A stretch of 19,401 bases of DNA from an uncultured Collinsella sp. Its GTDB lineage: Bacteria; Actinomycetota; Coriobacteriia; Coriobacteriales; Coriobacteriaceae. Below, in pieces: positions 7,330 to 15,522 of this stretch (position 1 is its first letter; each line of letters starts with the position of its first letter). Made by a program: the position numbers and the translations under genes. The notes below the pieces were generated by a model. That model saw only the letters and a program-made list of their open reading frames with translations. It ran no database searches and had not been told where the DNA came from. Where the stretch lies: positions 1 through 19,401 of the forward strand of contig CABRHR010000032.1 of assembly GCA_902470835.1 (NCBI GenBank), written 5' to 3'.

Positions 7330-8691
7330 ATGGATACTGTTCTGAGCGTTCTCTCATCGGTCTTTTGGGGCCTGCTGATGCTTTCCGTCCTCGTGTTTTT
7401 GCACGAGGGCGGCCACTTTTTGGCGGCGCGTGCCTGCGGCGTCCGTGTGACCGAGTTCTTTTTGGGCCTGCCGTGCCGCTTTGATATCCACCACACGTCG
7501 CGTCGTATCGGCACCAAGTTTGGCGTGACCCCGCTGCTGCTGGGTGGCTACGCTGCCATCTGCGGTATGGATCCGACCGATGTCTCGTGCGCCGATCGCG
7601 TGCTCGCGGCTATCTATCGTCATGGTCGCGTGACCGTGGCCGACCTTGCCGCCGAGCTCGAACTGTCCGAGGAGGATGTGCTCGAGACATGTGCCTTGCT
7701 CTTGGGTTGGGGCTCCATCGCGCCCTGGTATGAGGAAGGGGAGAAGCCCTCGCCGAGCTACTATCCCACCAAGTATCAGACGCTGCCGCGAGACGCGGCG
7801 GGCTACACCACTTTTGATGGCCGTCGTTTCGATCGCGAACATGCGACTGCCGAGGGCGATGTGTGGGAGCTGCCGTGCGGCGAGGCCGAGTTCCTTGCGC
7901 AAGAACGTTCGCACACCTATCTTGGCCAGGGCTTTCTCAAGCGTGCTTTTATGCTGCTCGCGGGCATTCTCGTCAATATCCTGACGGGCTTTTTGCTGCT
8001 TATGAGCATCTATTCCATTGCGGGTGTCACCGTGCCGATCGATACCAACGTGATCGGTCAGGTTGACGAGGGGTCTATTGCCGCCAAGGCGGGTATCGAG
8101 GCTGGTGATGCGATCCTTTCGGTTGACGGTGTATCGTGCTCCACATGGATGAACGTTTACGATGCTATCGGCAAGGCCGCCGGTAAGGACGATATCGCCA
8201 TCGAGTACGAGCGTGACGGCAAGCAGCATTCGACCACGGTTGCGCTCAAAGAGGACGAGCGGTTAGGTGTGTATGCTTCTACGGAGGTAGTCCGTTTGGA
8301 CCCTATCACCTCGGCGCGTCTGTCATTCTCCTATGTCGTGCAGACCGCGGAGGGCGTGATGCGCCTGCTCCAGCCGCAGCATACGATGGAGATTCTCGAT
8401 CAGTCTTCTTCGATCGTGGGTATTAGCGTCATGTCCTCACAGGCTGCTGCTGCCGGTCCTGCCACGTTCCTTTCGTTTGCCGCCCTCATTTCGTTCTCGC
8501 TTGGCTTTATGAACCTGCTGCCCATCCCACCACTCGATGGCGGCAAGCTGGTCATCGAGATCATTCAAAAGATTGTAGGCCGCGAGCTTCCGCTCAAGGT
8601 CCAGACGATTGTGAGCTATGTGGGCATCGCGCTCTTTGCGCTGCTGTTTGTCTATATGCTTCGTTCCGACATCCTTCGATTTATTCTGTAG
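7330..8691 (+). CDS. rseP: M50 (RseP/RasP-type) membrane metalloprotease with large inserted domain
   Basis: This 453-residue site-2 protease cleaves transmembrane segments of regulatory proteins and signal-peptide remnants. The first membrane segment carries the zinc motif HEGGH (25-29). A later segment follows KRAFMLLAGILVNILTG (about 204-220). A PDZ-like domain spans about 240-312, and the third zinc-ligand region is NLLPIPPLDGG (395-405). Between GGYAAICGM (72-80) and about residue 198 there is an insertion of about 115 residues, where RseP homologues usually have a few dozen. Its first part (85-132) looks like a winged helix, then comes an aromatic, Pro-rich linker. ATG 7330 has only AAGGA 15 nt upstream; TTG 7315 directly abuts the same AAGGA, so it is less likely. 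Substrates are unknown. The position between dxr and ispG is conserved in many bacteria. Confidence 0.93.
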   Translation: MDTVLSVLSSVFWGLLMLSVLVFLHEGGHFLAARACGVRVTEFFLGLPCRFDIHHTSRRIGTKFGVTPLLLGGYAAICGMDPTDVSCADRVLAAIYRHGRVTVADLAAELELSEEDVLETCALLLGWGSIAPWYEEGEKPSPSYYPTKYQTLPRDAAGYTTFDGRRFDREHATAEGDVWELPCGEAEFLAQERSHTYLGQGFLKRAFMLLAGILVNILTGFLLLMSIYSIAGVTVPIDTNVIGQVDEGSIAAKAGIEAGDAILSVDGVSCSTWMNVYDAIGKAAGKDDIAIEYERDGKQHSTTVALKEDERLGVYASTEVVRLDPITSARLSFSYVVQTAEGVMRLLQPQHTMEILDQSSSIVGISVMSSQAAAAGPATFLSFAALISFSLGFMNLLPIPPLDGGKLVIEIIQKIVGRELPLKVQTIVSYVGIALFALLFVYMLRSDILRFIL

Positions 8692-8704
8692 GGGAGTGTT
8701 TGGA

Positions 8705-9787
8705 TTGTCTTTATCCCATCCTTTGCCTCGCGATTTGACGCGCCCCGTGCATGTGGGCGGTGTGCAGATCGGTGGCGGTGCGCCGGTGGTGGTCCAATCC
8801 ATGACCTGCACCGATACCGCTGATGCCCAGGCAACACTTGCGCAAGTGTGCGCGTTGGCGCAGACTGGCTGCGATATCGTGCGTGTGAGCGTGCCCACCG
8901 AGGCCGCGCTCGAGGGCTTTCGTATCATTTGTGCTGAGTCCCCGGTGCCGATCGTTGCCGATATCCACTTTAACCATAAGCTTGCCATTGGCGCCGTTGA
9001 GGCTGGTGCCGCCAAGTTGCGCATCAATCCCGGCAATATCGGTGATTGGGCCAAGGTCGATTCCGTTATCGATGCCGCCGGCGCTGCGGGTTGTGCGATT
9101 CGTATTGGCGTGAACGCGGGCTCGCTTGAGCAGGATATCGCCGAGCGCGACGACCTTACGCAGCCCGAAAAGCTCGTGATGTCGAGCGAGCGTTTCGTCA
9201 AGCACTTTGAGGACCGCGGATTTACGAACATTGTGCTTTCGGCTAAGGCCCATAGCGTGCAAACGACGCTCGATACCTATCGAGCCCTGTCGCGTGAGAT
9301 TCCTCACGTTCCGCTTCACTTGGGCGTAACCGAGGCGGGTACCAAGCTTCAGGGCACCATTAAGAGCTCGGTGGGCCTTGGTATTCTGCTGTCTGAGGGT
9401 ATCGGTGACACCATGCGCGTCTCTCTCACGGCCGATCCGGTTGAGGAGCCGCCGGTTGCCTGGGGTATTCTGCAGTCGCTGGGCCTGCGTCGCCGTGGCC
9501 CCGAGATTGTCTCGTGCCCCACGTGCGCCCGCTGCCAGGTTAACCTCATTCCCATCGCCGAGGAGGTCACCGAGCGGCTTAAGAACTACTCCGCGCCGCT
9601 TTCTATCGCTGTGATGGGATGTGCCGTTAATGGCCCCGGTGAGGCTTCTGATGCCGACCTGGGCGTTGCTTGCGGACGTGGTCAGGCCTTGCTCTTTTCG
9701 CATGGCCAGATCATTGGTAAAGTAGCTGAGGACCAAATTGTCGACGCGCTTATGGCAGAGGTCGACAAACTTATTGAGGAGAAATAA
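8705..9787 (+). CDS. ispG: 4-hydroxy-3-methylbut-2-en-1-yl diphosphate synthase (GcpE/IspG)
   Basis: IspG is an iron-sulfur enzyme that converts MEcPP to HMBPP near the end of the MEP pathway. The 360-residue protein has the TIM-barrel N-terminal half (VQSMTCTDT, ADIHFNHKLA, LRINPGNIG) and the C-terminal [4Fe-4S] domain. The cluster ligands are C271 and C274 (CPTC), C306 and E313 (GCAVNGPGEA). The start is TTG at 8705, with GGGGAG (8691-8696) and 8 nt spacing. GTG at 8696 is also in frame but overlaps that ribosome-binding site. The gene begins 13 nt after the protease stop, and proS starts directly at its own stop. Confidence 0.96.
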   Translation: MSLSHPLPRDLTRPVHVGGVQIGGGAPVVVQSMTCTDTADAQATLAQVCALAQTGCDIVRVSVPTEAALEGFRIICAESPVPIVADIHFNHKLAIGAVEAGAAKLRINPGNIGDWAKVDSVIDAAGAAGCAIRIGVNAGSLEQDIAERDDLTQPEKLVMSSERFVKHFEDRGFTNIVLSAKAHSVQTTLDTYRALSREIPHVPLHLGVTEAGTKLQGTIKSSVGLGILLSEGIGDTMRVSLTADPVEEPPVAWGILQSLGLRRRGPEIVSCPTCARCQVNLIPIAEEVTERLKNYSAPLSIAVMGCAVNGPGEASDADLGVACGRGQALLFSHGQIIGKVAEDQIVDALMAEVDKLIEEK

Positions 9788-11509
9788 ATGACCCGAGCAA
9801 TGTATATGTCTAAGCTCTATGCGCCGACGCTTAAAGAGGATCCGGCGGACGCTGAGCTCGCCAGCCACCGCCTGCTGCTCCGTGCCGGAATGATCCGCAA
9901 GGAGGCCGCCGGTCTGTATTCCTACCTGCCGCTCGCATGGCGCTCGATTCGCAAGATCGAGAACATCGTGCGCGACGAGATGGATGCCGCCGGTGCCCAG
10001 GAGCTCATGATGCCCATTATGGTCGACGCTGAGCTATGGCGCGAGTCCGGCCGCATCGACGCCTATGGCAAGGAACTCGTGCGCTTCGATGACCGCCACG
10101 GCCGCGAGTTCGTGCTGGGCCCCACGCACGAGGAGACCGTGACCGCCCTGGTTCGCAATGAGCTGCGTTCCTACAAGCAACTGCCCGTCAACCTGTACCA
10201 CATCCAGGACAAGTTCCGCGACGAGTTCCGTCCCCGCTTTGGCCTGATGCGCGGTCGCGAGTTCATCATGAAGGACGCCTACAGCTTCTCTGCCACGCAG
10301 GAGAGTCTGCAGGAGGAGTACGACAAGATGAAGCAGGCCTACGCCAACATCTGCGAGCGCTGCTACATCAAGGCTCTGCCCGTTGTCGCCGACTCCGGCG
10401 AGATCGGTGGCGACACCTCCGTCGAGTACATGGCTTTGGCCGACGCCGGTGAGGCCTCGCTCGTCTACTGCGACGAGTGCGGCTTTGCTGCCGATGACGA
10501 GGCCGCAAGTACCAAGGTCGTTGTGACCGAGGGTCCTGGCGACGGTACGCTTACCAAGGTCGAGACTCCGGGTATGGGCACCATCGAGGCCGTTGCAAAG
10601 TTCTTCGGCTTCCCCGAGGACGGCACGCGCAAGTCGCTGGCACTCATCGACGCTGAGGGCAAGCCTGTCGTGGCCATCGTTCCGGGCGATCATGAACTCA
10701 ACGACTGCAAGGCCGAGCATGTCTTTGGCAAGGGCTATCGCATGATGACCGACGAGGAGCTCCAGACCTACGGTCTGCATAAGGGCTTTATCGGACCGGT
10801 TAACCTGCCCGAGGGAATCCGTCTGGTGTGCGACGAGAGCCTGCGCGAGTCCAAGCAGTGGGCCTGCGGTGCCAACGAGGTCGATTATCACTTTACCGGT
10901 GCCTGCCCCGAGCGCGACTTTACCGTCGACGAGTGGGCCGACCTGGTCACCGTCGTTGCCGGCGATCCTTGCCCGCACTGCGGCAAGCCGCTCTCTGCTG
11001 CTCGCGGCATCGAGGTCTCTCAGGTCTTCCAGCTGGGCACCAAGTACTCCGAGGCCATGGGTGCCACCTTTATGGATGAGGACGGCAAGGAGAAGCCGCT
11101 TATCATGGGTTGCTACGGCGTGGGCGTTTCTCGCTCGCTCGCTGCCGTCGTGGAGCAGCACAACGACGAGCACGGCATCGTCTGGCCGGTCTCCGTTGCC
11201 CCGTACGAGGTTGCGGTGATTCCGCTCGACCCCAAGAAGGAGGAGTGCGCTTCCGTCTGCGAGCAGATCGTTGATGGCCTGTGCGCCGAGGGTATCGAGG
11301 TCGTCGTCGACGATCGCGATGAGCGTCCCGGCTTTAAGTTTGCCGACAACGACCTCATGGGCTTCCCGTATCAGGTGGTGCTCGGCAAGCGTGGCCTTAA
11401 GAACGGCACCGTCGAGCTCAAGGACCGTGCCACGGGCGAGCGCGAGGACGTGGCGATCGACGAGGTCGTCACCAAGGTTGCCGAGCTTGTGAAGGCGGCA
11501 CGCCGTTAA
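9788..11509 (+). CDS. proS: Prolyl-tRNA synthetase, bacterial type with editing domain
   Basis: The product is a class II aminoacyl-tRNA synthetase of 573 residues that charges tRNA-Pro. Motif 1 covers about 55-80. GPTHEET (111-117) and the motif 2 region from FRDEFRPRFG to MKDAYSF (about 143-167) follow. Motif 3 begins at GCYGVGVSR (441). Between motifs 2 and 3 lies the inserted editing domain (about 230-400), which clears Ala-tRNA-Pro and marks the long bacterial form. The C-terminal anticodon-binding domain is complete. The ATG follows the ispG stop without a gap, and GAGGAG at 9776-9781 gives 6 nt spacing. It is the last gene of the cluster. Confidence 0.98.
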   Translation: MTRAMYMSKLYAPTLKEDPADAELASHRLLLRAGMIRKEAAGLYSYLPLAWRSIRKIENIVRDEMDAAGAQELMMPIMVDAELWRESGRIDAYGKELVRFDDRHGREFVLGPTHEETVTALVRNELRSYKQLPVNLYHIQDKFRDEFRPRFGLMRGREFIMKDAYSFSATQESLQEEYDKMKQAYANICERCYIKALPVVADSGEIGGDTSVEYMALADAGEASLVYCDECGFAADDEAASTKVVVTEGPGDGTLTKVETPGMGTIEAVAKFFGFPEDGTRKSLALIDAEGKPVVAIVPGDHELNDCKAEHVFGKGYRMMTDEELQTYGLHKGFIGPVNLPEGIRLVCDESLRESKQWACGANEVDYHFTGACPERDFTVDEWADLVTVVAGDPCPHCGKPLSAARGIEVSQVFQLGTKYSEAMGATFMDEDGKEKPLIMGCYGVGVSRSLAAVVEQHNDEHGIVWPVSVAPYEVAVIPLDPKKEECASVCEQIVDGLCAEGIEVVVDDRDERPGFKFADNDLMGFPYQVVLGKRGLKNGTVELKDRATGEREDVAIDEVVTKVAELVKAARR

Positions 11510-11539
11510 TCGGCGATTTCGCTTGTAGTTCGATATACG

Positions 11540-11590
11540 GGACGGCCCCTGCATTTCTCCAGATCGGGGAGATGCAGGGGCCGTCCTTTT
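11540..11590 (+). terminator. Strong intrinsic terminator after proS
   Basis: A 21-bp stem pairs 11540-11560 with 11566-11586, with two G-U wobbles and no mismatch. The loop is AGATC and TTTT follows at 11587-11590. It ends the pyrH-proS transcript. Confidence 0.95.
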
Positions 11591-11616
11591 ATCTTGTCGG
11601 CACGCTCAAGTGTTAA

Positions 11617-11656
11617 AAGGAAACCCCGCAGCCCATGCGAGCTGCGGGGTTTCCTT
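11617..11656 (-). terminator. Terminator of the minus-strand APH-like gene
   Basis: A 14-bp perfect stem (GGAAACCCCGCAGC at 11619-11632 with 11641-11654) can be extended by A-T pairs on the outside. The loop is 8 nt. On the minus strand it is followed by TTTT, whereas the plus-strand exit is weaker. Together with the proS terminator it forms a convergent barrier. Confidence 0.9.
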
Positions 11657-11689
11657 AGTGCCTCCGATGCGAAATAAATCGCTCAGATA

Positions 11690-12454
11690 TTACTGATAAT
11701 CGACGACGTCGATCCAGTTCTTCAGGAACTCATCGTTCACGTTGCGCTTACGAGCGAGCTCGGAAGCGGCGACGATGCTCGTCCACTGACGCACGACCTG
11801 CATGGGCATGTCGGCGCGGTCGCAGTAGAGCTCCAGGTAGGCCTCGGCCTGGTCCTTGCTGTTGAGGGCGAAGAGCAGGTAGGTGGTGGCAACGTCGGCA
11901 GCAGGGGAGCCCTGGGTGGCGTGTGCCCAGTCGCACACATAGAGCTGGCCGTCGTCGCCGACGATGACGTTGGAGGGGTTGAAGTCGCCGTGGCAGACCT
12001 TGAACTCCTTGGTCATGCCGTCCAGACGCTCCTGAAGGTTGTAGCGCGTGGTGGCATTGAGCTGATCAAGGCTGTCGATCATGCGGGCGAACTTGTCGCG
12101 CTGACGGTTGAGCAGCGGGGAGGTGTAGCCGTGGATCTCGATCTGGAGATCGACGAACATCTCGAGGTACTCACCAAAGCGCTGGGGCTCGGCAGTCATC
12201 TTCTCGGCAAGGGTGGTGCCCGGAACCTTCTCGGTCACGAGCGCCCAGCCGTTGGCGTTCTCGAGCTGGGAAACCTCGAGAGCCTTGGGGCTGCGGATGC
12301 CGCACTCATTGATGCGGGCAAGATTCAAAGCCTCGTTGAACACGTCGGAGACGGGCTTGGTCTCGTTAAAGACCTTGACGATCTTGTCGCCCAGGTCGTA
12401 AACGACCTTGTTGCCGCGACGGACGAGCTCGGTCTTGGAATCGGGGAGCAGCAT
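11690..12454 (-). CDS. APH/choline-kinase-like phosphotransferase of unknown substrate
   Basis: This 254-residue protein has the fold signature of small-molecule kinases. A likely ATP-binding lysine lies in the DKIVKVF stretch (24-29). The catalytic loop is HGDFNPSN (155-162, with Asp157 and Asn162), and the metal-binding Asp is D175 in YVCDWAHA. An alternative view is a generic Ser/Thr kinase-like protein. There is no signal peptide or membrane segment. The family includes aminoglycoside, choline, homoserine and fructosamine kinases; nothing here identifies the substrate, and resistance should not be assumed. The start has AGGA 7 nt upstream. It lies 87 nt downstream of adhE on the same strand, with no clear promoter of its own, so read-through from adhE is likely. 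Confidence 0.85.
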   Translation of the reverse strand: MLLPDSKTELVRRGNKVVYDLGDKIVKVFNETKPVSDVFNEALNLARINECGIRSPKALEVSQLENANGWALVTEKVPGTTLAEKMTAEPQRFGEYLEMFVDLQIEIHGYTSPLLNRQRDKFARMIDSLDQLNATTRYNLQERLDGMTKEFKVCHGDFNPSNVIVGDDGQLYVCDWAHATQGSPAADVATTYLLFALNSKDQAEAYLELYCDRADMPMQVVRQWTSIVAASELARKRNVNDEFLKNWIDVVDYQ

Positions 12455-12487
12455 GATTGCATCCTTTCAACGATGCGATAGAAGCAA

Positions 12488-12523
12488 CGGCGGGGGCGTG
12501 TGTACACCCGTGCACCCCCGCCG
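12488..12523 (-). terminator. GC-rich hairpin between adhE and the APH-like gene
   Basis: CGGCGGGGG (12488-12496) pairs perfectly with 12515-12523. On the minus strand the exit is TTGCTTC, a poor T-tract. It is therefore likely to be a partial terminator or a 3'-end stabiliser for adhE that lets some transcription through to the kinase gene. Confidence 0.6.
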
Positions 12524-12541
12524 CAAATAACCGTGCTAAAA

Positions 12542-15190
12542 CTAGCAGACGGCGTAGTCCTGGGGCTCGCGGCCGTAGTAGGCGTCCAGGTAGAGCTCCT
12601 TGATCTCGCTCATGAGCGGGTAGCGCGGGTTAGCGCCGGTGCACTGGTCGTTGAATGCCTGCTCGGTCATCTCGTCGAGGGTGTCGAGGAAGTACTGCTC
12701 GTCAACACCGTAGTCGGCGATGGTCTTCTTGACGCCGATGAAGTCCTTGAGCTCCTCGAGCTTCGTGATGAAGTTCTCGAAGACCTCCTTGTCGTCCTTG
12801 CCCTCGATGCCGCAGTACTTGGCCATCTCGGCGTAGTTGTGCAGCGCGTTGGGGTAAGGATACTGGGAGAACGTGCCCATCTTGACGGGAGCCTCGGCGG
12901 CGTTGTAGCGCATGACGCGGGTCAGGATGACGGCGTTTGCGAGGCCGTGGGGCAGGTGATGGAAGGCGCCGAGCTTGTGGGCCATGGAGTGGTTGAGGCC
13001 CAGGAAGGCGTTGGCGAAGGCCATACCGGCCATGCAGGAGGCGTTGTGCATCTCCTCGCGGGCGTGCGGGTCCTTGGCGCCGTTCGTGAAGCTGGAGGGC
13101 AGGTTCTCGAAGACGAGCTTAGCAGCGCGCTCGGAGAGGCCCTTGGTGTAGTCGGAAGCCATGATGGAGACGTAGGACTCGATGGCGTGGGTCATGACGT
13201 CGATGCCGGAGGCAGCGGTCAGGCCGCGCGGGGCGGTCATGCAGTTGTCGGCGTCGACGATAGCCATGTTGGGGAGCAGCGCGTAGTCGGCGAGCGGCCA
13301 CTTGATGCCGGTCTCCTTGTCGGTGATGATGGCGAACGGCGTGCACTCGGAGCCGGTACCCGAGGAGGTCGGGACGGCGACGAAGTAGGCCTTCTTGCCC
13401 ATCTCGGGGAAGGTGAAGATACGCTTGCGGATGTCCATGAAGTCCATGGCCATGTCCTCAAACTTGCACTCGGGGTGCTCGTACATCATCCACATGATCT
13501 TGCCGGCGTCCATAGCGGAGCCACCGCCGACGGCGATGATGACGTCCGGCTCAAAGAGAGCCATCTGCTTGGCGCCGCGACGTGCGCACTGCAGTGACGG
13601 ATCGGGCTCGACGTCGTAGAAGCAGTCGTGGGCGATGCCCATCTCGTCGAGCTTAGCCTCGATGGCGCGGGTGTTGCCATTCTTGAAGAGGAACTGGTCG
13701 GTGACGATGAAGGCGCGCTTCTTGCCCATGACGTTGCCCAGCTCGTCGAGGGCGACGGGCGTGGAGCCCTTCTTGAAGTAGACCTTCTCGGGAGCGCGGA
13801 ACCACAGCATGTTCTCACGGCGCTCGGCCACAGTCTTAACGTTGATCAAGTGCTTCACCCCAACGTTCTCGGAGACGGAGTTGCCGCCCCAGGAGCCGCA
13901 GCCCAGGGTCAGAGACGGCTTCATGCCAAAGTTGTACAGGTCACCGATGCCACCGTGCGAGGACGGGGTGTTGATGACGATGCGGCAGGCCTTCATGACG
14001 TGCTCGAACAGGCTGATCTTCTCGGCCTGGGCGGGGTGCACGTACAGAGAGGCGGTGTGGCCCGGGCCACCGGCGAGCACCAGGTGCTCGGCCTTGTCGA
14101 CGGCCTCCTGGAAGTCCTTGGCGTGGTACATGGCCAGGACCGGGGAGAGCTTCTCGTGGGAGAACTCCTCCTTGGCGGGGTCGGTGGAGGTGACCTCGGC
14201 GATCAGGATCTTGGTCTTGGCGGGAACCTCGATGCCGGCGAGCTCGGCGATCTTGGCGGCGGCCATGCCGGGGATGCGGTGATCGAGAGCGCCGTTCTTG
14301 AACATGGCGGCACGCAGGGCCTCCATCTCGGCACCCTGCTTGACGAAGTAGCAGCCGCGCTTCTGGAACTCGGCCTTGACCTGGTCATAGATGGTGTCGA
14401 TGACGGTCACGGACTGCTCGGAAGCGCAGATCATGCCGTTGTCGAAGGTCTTGGAGTGGATGATGGAGTTGACGGCGAGCAGCACGTCGGCGGTGTCGTC
14501 GATGACGACCGGGGTGTTACCGGCGCCAACGCCCAGGGCGGGCTTGCCCGAGGAGTAAGCGGCCTTGACCATGCCCGGGCCACCGGTGGCGAGGATGATG
14601 TCGACGTCGCGCATGACCATGTTGGTCAGCTCGATGGAGGGGACATCGACCCAGCCGATGATGCCCTCGGGGGCGCCGGCCTTGACGGCAGCGTCAAGCA
14701 CGAGCTTGGCGGCGGCGATGGTGCACTTGGCGGCTGCCGGGTGCGGGGAGATGATGATGGCGTTGCGGGTCTTCAGGCAGATCAGCGTCTTGAAGATCGC
14801 GGTGGAGGTGGGGTTGGTCGTCGGGATGACGGCGCCCACGATGCCGATGGGCTCGGCGATCTTGGTGATGCCGTAAGCCTCGTCGCGCTCCAGGACACCA
14901 CAGGTCTTGGTGTTCTTGTAAGCGTTGTAGATGTACTCTGCGGCGTAGTGGTTCTTGATGACCTTGTCCTCAAGAACACCGCGGCCGGTCTCCTCGATAG
15001 CCAACTTCGCCAACGGGATACGAGCCTTGTTGGCGGCCATGGCGGCCTCATAGAAGATCTTGTCGACCTGCTCCTGCGTGTACGTAGCAAAAAGCGCCTG
15101 GGCCTCTCGCATCTGAGCGAGCTTAGCCTCAAGCGCCTCTACGTTGTCCACAATTGCGGGAGTAGTGTTTTCCGGTGACTTTTTCACCAT
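12542..15190 (-). CDS. adhE: Bifunctional acetaldehyde-CoA / alcohol dehydrogenase
   Basis: AdhE reduces acetyl-CoA to acetaldehyde and then to ethanol, reoxidising two NADH in fermentation; it often forms long helical spirosomes. The 882-residue protein contains both halves. The N-terminal aldehyde dehydrogenase half has the catalytic Cys255 in MICASEQS. The C-terminal iron-dependent alcohol dehydrogenase half has the NAD motif GGGSAMDAGK (555-564) and the metal-binding histidines in NHSMAHKLGAFHHLPHG (from about 733). Length is typical (891 in E. coli). CTCCTT on the plus strand (15197-15202) gives AAGGAG 6 nt before the ATG. Codon bias suggests high expression. The short basic/polar lead before residue 15 is variable in the family. 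Confidence 0.98.
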   Translation of the reverse strand: MVKKSPENTTPAIVDNVEALEAKLAQMREAQALFATYTQEQVDKIFYEAAMAANKARIPLAKLAIEETGRGVLEDKVIKNHYAAEYIYNAYKNTKTCGVLERDEAYGITKIAEPIGIVGAVIPTTNPTSTAIFKTLICLKTRNAIIISPHPAAAKCTIAAAKLVLDAAVKAGAPEGIIGWVDVPSIELTNMVMRDVDIILATGGPGMVKAAYSSGKPALGVGAGNTPVVIDDTADVLLAVNSIIHSKTFDNGMICASEQSVTVIDTIYDQVKAEFQKRGCYFVKQGAEMEALRAAMFKNGALDHRIPGMAAAKIAELAGIEVPAKTKILIAEVTSTDPAKEEFSHEKLSPVLAMYHAKDFQEAVDKAEHLVLAGGPGHTASLYVHPAQAEKISLFEHVMKACRIVINTPSSHGGIGDLYNFGMKPSLTLGCGSWGGNSVSENVGVKHLINVKTVAERRENMLWFRAPEKVYFKKGSTPVALDELGNVMGKKRAFIVTDQFLFKNGNTRAIEAKLDEMGIAHDCFYDVEPDPSLQCARRGAKQMALFEPDVIIAVGGGSAMDAGKIMWMMYEHPECKFEDMAMDFMDIRKRIFTFPEMGKKAYFVAVPTSSGTGSECTPFAIITDKETGIKWPLADYALLPNMAIVDADNCMTAPRGLTAASGIDVMTHAIESYVSIMASDYTKGLSERAAKLVFENLPSSFTNGAKDPHAREEMHNASCMAGMAFANAFLGLNHSMAHKLGAFHHLPHGLANAVILTRVMRYNAAEAPVKMGTFSQYPYPNALHNYAEMAKYCGIEGKDDKEVFENFITKLEELKDFIGVKKTIADYGVDEQYFLDTLDEMTEQAFNDQCTGANPRYPLMSEIKELYLDAYYGREPQDYAVC

Positions 15191-15225
15191 TTGTGTCTCC
15201 TTGCGATCGGAGATTTACCCTACGC

Positions 15226-15241
15226 CTTGCATGATAGCAAG
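15226..15241 (-). promoter_or_regulatory. adhE promoter, -10 inside an inverted repeat
   Basis: Read on the minus strand, TATCAT (15236-15231) is preceded by TGC, giving an extended -10 like that of rpsB. It lies 40 nt before the adhE ATG. The hexamer is framed by CTTGC (15226-15230) and GCAAG (15237-15241), a 5-bp inverted repeat that could be an operator. No convincing -35 is seen, which is common with extended -10 promoters. Confidence 0.6.
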
Positions 15242-15341
15242 AAATTATTCGGCGAACGGTCAGATTCCTGTAAAAGGCACACTAAAACGCTTCAATCAAA
15301 TGAACCGTTTCAACTAAATCTATCTGCCCAATGCATCGCCC

Positions 15342-15394
15342 CGCTCATTGGGGACAGACTTACATGAGTGCTTTCACTCATTTGGGACAGACAT
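15342..15394 (+). repeat. Left flanking repeat of the RAYT element
   Basis: The repeat holds two direct motifs, CTCATTGGGGACAGAC (15344-15359) and CTCATTTGGGACAGAC (15377-15392). Between and overlapping them is a perfect hairpin, ATGAGTG (15364-15370) with CACTCAT (15375-15381), loop CTTT. It matches the reverse complement of the right repeat at 49 of 53 positions. A further fragment, CACTCATTGG, occurs at 15431-15440. Confidence 0.9.
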
Positions 15395-15477
15395 CGTTTT
15401 GCCATTTTGTCGTTCTGGGCCTGTTCTTGCCACTCATTGGATATAAATAGGTTGCAGGCTCAGCATTTCGCGTTGCT

Positions 15478-15520
15478 TCTCTCCTTTTAGGTGTTGCCTG
15501 AACAGTTTTGAAAGGAGAGA
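15478..15520 (+). promoter_or_regulatory. Hairpin that masks the transposase ribosome-binding site
   Basis: TCTCTCCTTT (15478-15487) pairs perfectly with AAAGGAGAGA (15511-15520), which contains the ribosome-binding site. The stem can be extended by G-U and A-T pairs, and TGTT (15492-15495) with AACA (15501-15504) closes an inner stem with loop GCCTG. IS200 transposase mRNA is known to be repressed by a comparable structure. Confidence 0.75.
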
Positions 15521-15522
15521 TT

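Noticed and set aside
10034..11554. Minus-strand frame of 506 codons opposite proS
   Set aside because: Same cause as above; no family features, and it runs into the proS terminator.
11690..12454. Aminoglycoside resistance gene
   Set aside because: Only the general kinase motifs are present. Chromosomal context beside adhE and host-like codon use argue against acquired resistance.
13628..15178. Long plus-strand open frame (516 codons) opposite adhE
   Set aside because: It is antisense to a certain gene with biased codons. The Gly/Asp/Val/Leu-rich product is typical of such shadows.
15442..15448. TATAAAT as a promoter for the transposase
   Set aside because: No -35 at proper distance (TTGCCA is only 9 nt away) and no TG extension; left as unproven.
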